From the NCBI GenBank assembly GCA_002435305.1, contig DJMH01000069.1:1-6084 (forward strand): DNA of 6,084 nucleotides, read 5' to 3'. The position numbers and the translations under genes were made by a program. The notes beneath the pieces are model-generated. The model saw only the letters and a program-made list of their open reading frames with translations, searched no databases and had not been told where the DNA came from. Of this stretch, positions 1 through 5,711 are shown one piece after another. The stretch comes from Dehalococcoidia bacterium UBA6495. Lineage in GTDB: Bacteria; Chloroflexota; Dehalococcoidia; Lucifugimonadales; UBA826. The number at the start of each line of letters is the position of its first letter. Position 1 is the stretch's first letter.

Positions 1-75
1 TTGGTACCCAAACTTCAAGAAATGAGGATCCTTCAAAACAAGTATGAGTCATGTACTATGAGAGGAGGTCTGTGA
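1..75 (+). CDS. C-terminal end of a probable LLM-class (NtaA/DszA-like) flavin monooxygenase, partial
   Basis: An open frame runs from the first base of the window to a TGA at 73-75 and gives 24 residues. It starts LVPKLQEMRIL and continues with a tyrosine at residue 15, a threonine at 19 and an arginine at 21. From memory, this spacing resembles the conserved tail of NtaA/SnaA/DszA-type monooxygenases, which end roughly VVPxLQxRGLxRxxYxxxTLRExLGL. These enzymes are oxygenase components that use reduced FMN from a separate reductase. If the reading is right, the gene is a third luciferase-like enzyme in this neighbourhood, and its body lies before base 1. It is co-directional with the sulfatase, whose start is 67 bases downstream. 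The match is short and rests on recalled family sequence, so a chance resemblance is possible. Confidence 0.5.
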   Translation: MVPKLQEMRILQNKYESCTMRGGL

Positions 76-89
76 TTGACTAGACCTTT
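64..89 (+). promoter_or_regulatory. Stem-loop over the upstream stop codon, enclosing a strong SD-like sequence
   Basis: AGGTCT (66-71) pairs perfectly with AGACCT (82-87), and two G-U pairs extend the stem to 64-89. The loop is 10 bases. The left arm includes most of AGAGGAGGT (61-69), a near-perfect anti-16S sequence. The TGA stop of the upstream frame (73-75) is in the loop. No clear T-run follows, so this is a weak terminator candidate. It may instead stabilise the 3' end, or the pairing may be chance. Confidence 0.35.
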
Positions 90-102
90 AAGGAAATAAT
101 AT
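76..102 (+). promoter_or_regulatory. Weak candidate promoter for the sulfatase gene
   Basis: TTGACT (76-81) matches the sigma-70 -35 consensus at five of six bases. TAATAT (97-102) follows after a short 15-base spacer, and ATATGA (99-104) would give 17 bases. Neither -10 is strong. The position, about 40-65 bases ahead of the sulfatase ATG, is plausible. The gene could equally be read through from upstream. Confidence 0.25.
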
Positions 103-142
103 GACCAGATAATGGTTTAGAAATCTACAAGATGGAGTCACT

Positions 143-1462
143 ATGTCAAAACAGCCAAATATAGTACTGATAATGTCTGACGATCTTGGCTATGAGGTAA
201 TTGGAGCCAACGGCGGTTCTTCATACAAAACTCCATCCATAGACTCGATGGCCCAGCAAGGCATGCGTTTTGAGAACGCTCATGTTATGCCGCTGTGTAC
301 ACCAACCAGACTTTCATTGATGACCGGAAAATATAATTTCCGGAACTACATAGGTTTCGGCTTAATAAGTCCAAACGAAGTCACTTTTGGACATCTGCTC
401 ACTGATGCTGGTTATAACACATGTATATCGGGCAAATGGCAACTTTACTCTTATAACCCACCAGATCAACATCCTGAAGAAAGATCTTCAGGGCAAAAAA
501 TCGAAGATGCTGGCTTTGACGAGTTCTGCGTATGGCACCCACATCACACAGAAGAGAAGGGTTCCAGGTACAAAAATCCGGTTATATACGAAAACGGTGA
601 ATTCAGAACTGACACCAAAGATAAATATGGCGAGGACATATTCTGCGATTACATCATTGATTTCTTGGATAGGAAAAAGGATGATGAAAAACCATTTTTT
701 GTCTACTGGCCGATGGCTGCCACCCACAAACCCCATGAGCCCACCCCAGACAGCCCGGAATGGAACTCTTTTGATCCCCCATCAAACCGATCTATCGGCG
801 CAAAAACATGGGCGGAGTTAGAAGATGGATCATGGGAAGATGATCCTAAATTCTATAGAGATATGGTTGAGTACCATGACAAAGTCATAGGTAGATTGCT
901 GAGCTATCTTGAAAATCAGGGACTTCAGGAAGATACATTGGTCGTCTACCTTGGAGACAACGGTAGTCCTGCCGATGTTTGTTCAATGATGCACCAGCAT
1001 AATGAGATTTGCGGCGGAAAAGGGAAGACCAGCGATAGAGGTACCCATGTCCCTTTGATTTGTTTGATGCCAGGAACCATTCCTTCCAAGACTGTGCAAA
1101 CGGACCTTATTGAAGCTACAGATTTTCTACCAACTATTTTCGAAGCGGCTGGCCTGAATTTTCCTGAGGGATATGTCATTGACGGAAGGTCTTTTTATCC
1201 TCAGTTAAAAGGGGAAAAAGGCAACCCTAGAGACTGGATGTTTTTTCACTTCGAACCAATGAATAGAAGAAGTGGCCTGAACGATTTAAGGCAAATAAGG
1301 TTCATTCGTGATCACAAATGGAAATTATATGAAACTGGCGAGCTATACGATCTTGAAGCAGATTGGGATGAAGACATTCCCATCTATGAAGTTGAAGATT
1401 CGAAATTCCAGTCTGAAGCAAGAAACCGGCTAAAACCGATATTTTCCCAAATGACCAATTGA
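143..1462 (+). CDS. Type I sulfatase (formylglycine-dependent, arylsulfatase family), cytoplasmic
   Basis: Predicted to hydrolyse a sulfate ester; the substrate is not readable from sequence. In the alkaline-phosphatase-superfamily fold the visible landmarks are the metal pair D13-D14 in IVLIMSDDLGY, the signature CTPTR at 52-56 with C52 as the residue oxidised to formylglycine, TGKY at 61-64, GKWQL at 97-101, H195 in THKPHEP, the second metal pair D272-N273 in LGDNGS, and GGKGK at 291-295 before THVPL. CxPxR is the target of aerobic formylglycine-generating enzyme, which is not encoded here. The histidine usual after GKW is glutamine here. At 439 residues the length is normal and the fold looks complete. 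The protein begins directly at the first beta strand with no signal peptide, so it should act on an imported substrate in the cytoplasm. The ATG is preceded by GGAG at 134-137. The stop is 8 bases from the convergent msrB. Confidence 0.93.
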   Translation: MSKQPNIVLIMSDDLGYEVIGANGGSSYKTPSIDSMAQQGMRFENAHVMPLCTPTRLSLMTGKYNFRNYIGFGLISPNEVTFGHLLTDAGYNTCISGKWQLYSYNPPDQHPEERSSGQKIEDAGFDEFCVWHPHHTEEKGSRYKNPVIYENGEFRTDTKDKYGEDIFCDYIIDFLDRKKDDEKPFFVYWPMAATHKPHEPTPDSPEWNSFDPPSNRSIGAKTWAELEDGSWEDDPKFYRDMVEYHDKVIGRLLSYLENQGLQEDTLVVYLGDNGSPADVCSMMHQHNEICGGKGKTSDRGTHVPLICLMPGTIPSKTVQTDLIEATDFLPTIFEAAGLNFPEGYVIDGRSFYPQLKGEKGNPRDWMFFHFEPMNRRSGLNDLRQIRFIRDHKWKLYETGELYDLEADWDEDIPIYEVEDSKFQSEARNRLKPIFSQMTN

Positions 1463-1470
1463 TCCCTAGT

Positions 1471-1863
1471 TTACTCGTCCTTTTTAAGATTCAAGGAAGC
1501 TGAGTTAATACAATACCGTAACCCGGTAGGCTGGGGACCATCTGGAAAAACATGCCCAAGATGCGCACCACATGACTTACAGATGACTTCCGTCCTCACC
1601 ATTCCTAAAGACGTATCCGTTTCTTCTTCTATCTGATCCTCAACAAGCGGTTGATAAAAGCTTGGCCACCCACACATGGAGTCATATTTGGTATCGGAAG
1701 AGAAAAGCTCTTCCCCACAACAAACACATAAATATGTACCATCTTCTGTCGTGTTCCAATATTCCCCAGTGAATGCTCTTTCTGTAGTTTTATTACGAGT
1801 TACTTCATATTGCATTGGAGTAAGTTTGTCCCGATATTGTTCATCATCTTTTGGATCAGCCAT
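1471..1863 (-). CDS. msrB: Peptide-methionine (R)-S-oxide reductase MsrB
   Basis: Reduces the R epimer of methionine sulfoxide in proteins, with thioredoxin as the usual electron donor. All family hallmarks are present in 130 residues: zinc ligands C46/C49 (in CVCC) and C95/C98 (in CKSC), CGWPSF at 64-69 with C64 as the likely resolving cysteine, HLGHVFPDGP at 101-110, and RYCINSASL at 116-124 with catalytic C118. It is a stand-alone cytoplasmic MsrB with no MsrA domain and no signal peptide. The start is firm: an in-frame TAG lies immediately before the ATG, and GGGAG sits 8 bases upstream of it. It is the only minus-strand gene among the sulfur-related genes, has its own candidate promoter, and converges on the sulfatase. 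A role in repairing oxidative damage near flavin monooxygenases is possible but inferred. Confidence 0.96.
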   Translation of the reverse strand: MADPKDDEQYRDKLTPMQYEVTRNKTTERAFTGEYWNTTEDGTYLCVCCGEELFSSDTKYDSMCGWPSFYQPLVEDQIEEETDTSLGMVRTEVICKSCGAHLGHVFPDGPQPTGLRYCINSASLNLKKDE

Positions 1864-1895
1864 CTATCCGTCTCCCAAAATTTTAAATACTGCCA

Positions 1896-1911
1896 CAGTA
1901 CCTTTCAGTAC
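1896..1911. repeat. CAGTAC direct repeat, one helical turn apart (operator candidate)
   Basis: CAGTAC occurs at 1896-1901 and again at 1906-1911, separated by CTTT, a 10-base period. The two copies lie on the same face of the helix, around and just after the inferred msrB transcription start. This placement suits a repressor site, but two six-base words can recur by chance. Confidence 0.3.
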
Positions 1912-1923
1912 AACACAGAAGAT

Positions 1924-1952
1924 TATATAGCTAGTATTATATTGATTCACAA
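1924..1952 (-). promoter_or_regulatory. Candidate sigma-70-type promoter for msrB
   Basis: On the minus strand TTGTGA (1947-1952) is followed after 17 bases by TATATA (1924-1929), which runs on into TATAAT (1922-1927). Transcription would start near 1917 and give a leader of about 54 bases. The same 137-base gap must also serve the plus-strand monooxygenase, for which only TTGATT at 1942-1947 with a poor -10 near 1965 was found. Confidence 0.4.
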
Positions 1953-2000
1953 ATCTTGTCGCTGGTAAGACTGATAGCACACAGAATTTAGGAGAGTTAT

Positions 2001-3134
2001 TTGGCACTTCAATTTGGCGTATTTGATCATATAGAACCGGTCTCAAACATGTCTCTGAATGAGATATACAAGCTTCGTATGCAGCAAATCGAGGTTTTAG
2101 ACCAAAAGGGATTTTACGCATACCATCTAGCTGAACACCATACACCCGCTGTACATAGCTTGGCACCTTCCCAAAACGTTTTTTTAGCGGCAGCATCACA
2201 AAGGACAACACAGATAAAATTAGCTCCCTGCGTTTATGTGCTACCGCTACATCACCCATTAAGATTAATTGAAGAAATCAGTATGCTAGATCATCTTAGT
2301 AATGGCCGATTAGAAATTGGTGTCGGTAGAGGAGGTGTAATGGAAGCTTTCTTCTGGGGACAAGATGACGATTCCGACTCTAATTATCAAAGATATCTCG
2401 AAACTTTGGCCGTCATAAGAAAAGGTTTAAGCTCAGAATATTTGACATTCCAAGGTGATTTTCATCAATTCGATAAACTACCGATGAGACTAGGACCTGT
2501 TCAAAAGCCATTTCCTCCGATGTGGTATATGAGAAACGCGGAAACTGCCGCTTTAGAGGGCATGAATACCGTCATAGTGGGAACTTTGGAAAGTCTTAAA
2601 ACAGAAACTCAACGATACCACCAAGTTTGGAAAAGTACTCACGGGGAAGGATCTTTAAATGAACAGGGCCAAGACCCAAAAATAGGTCTAGTTGTCCACA
2701 TGGTTGTAGCTGATACAGACGAAGAAGCGATAAATCTAGCAAGCCCTGCCTGGGACAAATACAAATGGAATTTAGCTGCCCCTAGAAGAATCGAGGCCGA
2801 AAAAAGAGGGTTAACACAATTCCAAACTTCCAAAGATGGCTCATTCGGTTTCGTCGGGGATCGGCCTGCCAATTTGCCGGCTCGGGAAACTAGAAAAGAT
2901 ATAGAAGCGGAAATAGAGCGATTCGACCAGCAATCAAATCGAAAAGACCCCACTAGGTTAGGAGGGGTGGCTTTGGCAGGATCGCCGAAATCAGTACACC
3001 GATATCTCGAGGAATATATTGAAACCGGAGCTAATTATTTCGTCTGTTCTTTCCAATGGGGAGACATCGACCATAAAACAGCCATGAACTCGATTAATCT
3101 TTTTTCAGAGCATATACTGCCACAATACATGTAG
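2001..3134 (+). CDS. LLM-class flavin-dependent monooxygenase (bacterial luciferase-like)
   Basis: A luciferase-like (beta/alpha)8 barrel oxygenase expected to use reduced FMN (or F420) and oxygen; the substrate is unknown. The N-terminus LQFGVFDHIEP is the first strand typical of the family. AEHH at 44-47 matches the luciferase-type histidine motif, LDHLSNGRLEIGVGRG at 96-111 is the classic strand-turn segment that binds flavin phosphate, PVQKPFPPMWY lies at 166-176, and AGSPKSV at 326-332 is the usual C-terminal G(T/S)P motif. At 377 residues it is somewhat long. The extra length seems to be a charged segment at about 255-318. The start is TTG, supported by AGGAGAG at 1990-1996 and by the family N-terminus. 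The SsuD-like gene follows after 18 bases, so the two are probably co-transcribed and may share the downstream reductase. Confidence 0.9.
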   Translation: MALQFGVFDHIEPVSNMSLNEIYKLRMQQIEVLDQKGFYAYHLAEHHTPAVHSLAPSQNVFLAAASQRTTQIKLAPCVYVLPLHHPLRLIEEISMLDHLSNGRLEIGVGRGGVMEAFFWGQDDDSDSNYQRYLETLAVIRKGLSSEYLTFQGDFHQFDKLPMRLGPVQKPFPPMWYMRNAETAALEGMNTVIVGTLESLKTETQRYHQVWKSTHGEGSLNEQGQDPKIGLVVHMVVADTDEEAINLASPAWDKYKWNLAAPRRIEAEKRGLTQFQTSKDGSFGFVGDRPANLPARETRKDIEAEIERFDQQSNRKDPTRLGGVALAGSPKSVHRYLEEYIETGANYFVCSFQWGDIDHKTAMNSINLFSEHILPQYM

Positions 3135-3152
3135 ATAAATTAGGATAAATCC

Positions 3153-4280
3153 TTGAAATTAGAAATTATCGGAATGATTGGTGCGGTCAGAGAAGGTACC
3201 GGAAGCAAAGGGGCTGAAGTGCACGTTATCGGAGGAGGTATCGACAAGGATTACATTTCTGATTTTGCAATGATCCATGAAACCAGTGGCTTCGACAAGG
3301 TTTTAGTTGGGTACACTTCTTCATCGGCAGATGGGTTTATAGTCGCCATGCATGCAGCAGCCGAAACAAGAAATCTTGGGTTTCTAGTTGCTCATAGGCC
3401 AGGCTTCGTTAGTCCAACGGTTTTAAGCAGAAAAGCAGCTACAATCGACCAAATAACTCAAGGTAGAATCGCCCTTCATATCATAAGTGGGGGAGGCGAT
3501 GTGGAACAAAGACGTGACGGTGATTTCCTAGATCATGATGCTAGGTATAGAAGGTCAGGAGAATTCATGAATATCCTGAAAAACTTATGGGCAGCAGAAG
3601 ACCCAATCGATCACAAAGGGGAATTCTATCAATTCGAACAGGCAAAAAGTGATTTTAGCTGCTTTCAAAAACCTCACATACCTCTCTATTTTGGTGGTGC
3701 CTCTGAAGTAGCATTAACAGTTGGAGCGAAAGAGTGCGACGTATACGCTATGTGGGGTGAACCACTTAAGGAAGTAGAAAAAAAGATGACCTATTTCACG
3801 GATAAAGTGAAAGCTCTCGGTAGAGATCCAAAATCTATAAGATTTTCGGTCTCTACAAGGCCTATTGTCGCTAATACTGAGGCAGAGGCCTGGGATATAG
3901 CCCACCACACCTTGAAAAATGTCCTAGCTACAAACCAAACTTCGATGCATGGCACGGGAAAAGAACGATTGGAATCTACTGGATCCCAGCGTCTTGTGGA
4001 TTTTGCAAAAGACGGGGAAGTATTAGACGATCGACTTTATATGCCAATAGCTACTGCAACTGGAGGTGCCGGCAATACAACAGCACTAGTGGGTACCGCG
4101 GAACAGGTAGCAGATTCTCTCATGAAATACTATGAATTAGGCTGCACAACTTTATTAATACGAGGTTTCGACGCCTATAACGATGCAGCTTACTGGGGAA
4201 AAGAATTAATCCCGTTATTGAAAGAATCCGTCGAGCGTTATCACAAAACCCACTCTGTGACAGGAAAACACTTATCGTGA
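3153..4280 (+). CDS. SsuD-like LLM-class FMNH2-dependent monooxygenase
   Basis: Closest in pattern to alkanesulfonate monooxygenase SsuD, which cleaves C-S bonds using FMNH2 and oxygen. Shared blocks, compared with E. coli SsuD from memory, are FLVAHRPGFVSPTV at 77-90, the segment from RKAATIDQ to IISGGGD at 93-116, DGDFLDHDARY at 122-132, PLYFGGASEVA at 177-187, WGEP at 201-204 and GGAGNTTALVG at 304-314. The positions matching the SsuD active site all differ: C54 is S58, R226 is S234, H228 is R236, R297 is T303 and Y331 is F339. Family membership is therefore clear while alkanesulfonate specificity is doubtful. The TTG start has AGGA at 3142-3145 and gives the expected N-terminus. At 375 residues it is full length. 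Its stop overlaps the reductase start by 4 bases, which implies coupled expression of oxygenase and reductase. Confidence 0.9.
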   Translation: MKLEIIGMIGAVREGTGSKGAEVHVIGGGIDKDYISDFAMIHETSGFDKVLVGYTSSSADGFIVAMHAAAETRNLGFLVAHRPGFVSPTVLSRKAATIDQITQGRIALHIISGGGDVEQRRDGDFLDHDARYRRSGEFMNILKNLWAAEDPIDHKGEFYQFEQAKSDFSCFQKPHIPLYFGGASEVALTVGAKECDVYAMWGEPLKEVEKKMTYFTDKVKALGRDPKSIRFSVSTRPIVANTEAEAWDIAHHTLKNVLATNQTSMHGTGKERLESTGSQRLVDFAKDGEVLDDRLYMPIATATGGAGNTTALVGTAEQVADSLMKYYELGCTTLLIRGFDAYNDAAYWGKELIPLLKESVERYHKTHSVTGKHLS

Positions 4281-4789
4281 ATAGGTTAACTGCCATATTA
4301 GGGAGCCCTTTCTCTGGTTCATCATCAGAGAAAATCGTACGTCTCGTAATTAAGAATCTACCTACATCTGATTGGACCACACACATAGTAGATTTATCCA
4401 AAATATCATCTGATGCTCTTTTACTCAGGAAAGAAGATGAAACTTTAAATTCGTCTATTGATTATGTCGTTGATTCAACTGTCATAATAGCAGCCACTCC
4501 AACATATAGAGCTACATACACTGGCTTAATTAAGAGTTTTTTTGATCAATTACCGGCTGATTCATTAACAGGTAAATTACTGTTGCCAATCCAGACCGGA
4601 GGTTCGGCAGAACATTCATTATCGATCGAGCATGGATTAATCCCGATGGTTCGAACCTTAGGGGCCTCCGTCTCTACAAAATCCATCTTCTCTTGGAACG
4701 AGCACTGGAATGAAGACGGATCACCCACTGAAAATATGAAGCACTTGGTAAATCAGTCAGTAGAAGAAATAGTCAGCCTCTGCAGCTAA
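4277..4789 (+). CDS. SsuE-like NAD(P)H-dependent FMN reductase
   Basis: Flavodoxin-fold reductase expected to deliver FMNH2 to the preceding monooxygenases. LTAILGSPFSGSSS at 4-17 is the FMN-phosphate loop. AATPTYRATYTGLIKSFFDQ at 72-91 and GKLLLPIQTGGS at 99-110 closely match SsuE as recalled from E. coli. At 170 residues it is slightly shorter than E. coli SsuE, with a shortened C-terminus. The residue equivalent to SsuE Y118, in the helix after the GG turn, is H119; histidine at this site is what I recall for the methanesulfonate reductase MsuE. The start is GTG, overlapping the upstream TGA as GTGA; the nearest SD-like AGGA is 11 bases away, so translational coupling is likely. The stop overlaps that of the convergent lyase gene by 4 bases, leaving no room for an intervening terminator. 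Confidence 0.9.
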   Translation: MNRLTAILGSPFSGSSSEKIVRLVIKNLPTSDWTTHIVDLSKISSDALLLRKEDETLNSSIDYVVDSTVIIAATPTYRATYTGLIKSFFDQLPADSLTGKLLLPIQTGGSAEHSLSIEHGLIPMVRTLGASVSTKSIFSWNEHWNEDGSPTENMKHLVNQSVEEIVSLCS

Positions 4790-5688
4790 CTGTCCAGTAA
4801 CCCCAGAGCGTGGGCCATTTCCAACATTTTCAAGGCGGTCTTTTCGTGAGCTATGTCAACCATTCCTCCTTGAAAGGAAACGGCAGCACCTCCGGTTTCT
4901 CTAATTTTTCTCATCGATTCGACTAAACCTTGCCACTCACTTATTTCTTCTTTACTAGGGGAGAATATTTCATTCACTATCGGGACATGCGATGGATGGA
5001 TAACAGTCATACCGTTATATCCCAATTCTCTTGAATGTTGAGCGAACCGTCTTAACCCTTCGTGATCATGTATATCCTGCCATAGTCCAGTCAAGGGATA
5101 AGGAACACCTCCTGCCCTAGAGTCCAATAGTACCTTTGATCGAATAAATAAAGTTTCTGTGCCTTCTGGAGTCCATTGATATCCAACCGCGCGAGCAATA
5201 TCACCTCCCCTACCACCTCCAGCACCCATATGTGCCACCCTATCCGAAGATGTTCCCACTTCGTAGGCAAAACGCAGCCCCGCGGCTGTCTCCAAACCAG
5301 GATCTATCAACACCGTCCCGTGTTTTATATTTTTTTTTCCTTCTTCGTTAGAGATTAATTTATCCAAAGCTTTTACGTCTGAAGCTCCTTTGACCATAGG
5401 CAGAGTAATTCCATACAAACCTTCTTGCACCGCATAGGAAATATCCTGACCGGTGAGCCCAGTATCCATATCATTAACCCTCACAAGTACTGTCACTCCT
5501 TCCGAAGCTAATTCCGGAACCAATCGGGACACAATTTCACGTGCATTTTGCTTCTCATCAAGAGGAACAGAATCTTCTATATCTAGTATTAGGGCATCGG
5601 CACCATATTTTGGAGCCTTTCTTACCCAATCCTCCTTGTTTGCAGGCACATAGAGCATTGTACGCAGAGGCCTTGCTTGATCCCTCAT
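4786..5688 (-). CDS. CitE-like / HpcH-HpaI family CoA-ester lyase
   Basis: Member of the citrate lyase beta / malyl-CoA lyase family, magnesium-dependent enzymes that cleave or form C-C bonds in hydroxyacyl-CoA esters. Visible elements are RPLRTMLYVPA at 6-16, DALILDIEDSVP at 31-42, K46 and R50, RVN at 70-72, E133 in LETAAG and D163 in GGD as likely metal ligands, and MTVIHPSHVPIVNEIFSPS at 227-245. The region before D163 is a glycine-rich GAGGGRGGD, a few residues longer than the usual F-G-x-x-D version, followed by GYQWTPEG. The 300-residue length is normal. The ATG at 5686-5688 has GAGGT five bases upstream. It lies 23 bases after a CaiB-type CoA-transferase, which supports a CoA-thioester substrate. 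Malyl-, citramalyl- or another acyl-CoA cannot be distinguished here. Confidence 0.9.
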   Translation of the reverse strand: MRDQARPLRTMLYVPANKEDWVRKAPKYGADALILDIEDSVPLDEKQNAREIVSRLVPELASEGVTVLVRVNDMDTGLTGQDISYAVQEGLYGITLPMVKGASDVKALDKLISNEEGKKNIKHGTVLIDPGLETAAGLRFAYEVGTSSDRVAHMGAGGGRGGDIARAVGYQWTPEGTETLFIRSKVLLDSRAGGVPYPLTGLWQDIHDHEGLRRFAQHSRELGYNGMTVIHPSHVPIVNEIFSPSKEEISEWQGLVESMRKIRETGGAAVSFQGGMVDIAHEKTALKMLEMAHALGLLDS

Positions 5689-5696
5689 AAATTACC

Positions 5697-5710
5697 TCAC
5701 TTTAAAGTGA
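5697..5710. promoter_or_regulatory. Perfect 14-bp palindrome (operator candidate) overlapping the lyase SD
   Basis: TCACTTTAAAGTGA is a perfect inverted repeat with no spacer. It nearly fills the 23-base gap between the CoA-transferase stop and the lyase ATG, and it overlaps the end of the minus-strand GAGGT (5694-5698). It could bind a dimeric regulator, or as RNA it could form a very small hairpin. An internal operon position is unusual for an operator. Confidence 0.35.
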
Positions 5711-5711
5711 A

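Noticed and set aside
387..821. 144-residue plus-strand open frame
   Set aside because: Overlaps the sulfatase in another frame; the sulfatase carries all family motifs here.
1463..1470. Transcription terminator between sulfatase and msrB
   Set aside because: Only 8 bases, with no hairpin or T-run that could serve either gene.
1864..2259. 131-residue minus-strand open frame abutting msrB
   Set aside because: It is antisense to the well-supported LLM gene, ends at the TAG directly before the msrB ATG, and shows no recognisable motif.
2639..2953. 104-residue minus-strand open frame
   Set aside because: Lies wholly antisense within the LLM gene and has low-complexity composition; a shadow frame.
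4120..4401. 93-residue minus-strand open frame across the SsuD-like/SsuE-like junction
   Set aside because: Both plus-strand genes are motif-supported across it, and the frame has no known features.
3153..4789. Naming the pair ssuD and ssuE outright
   Set aside because: Family level is clear, but the oxygenase lacks the SsuD catalytic residues and no sulfonate transporter genes are in view, so the symbols would overstate function.
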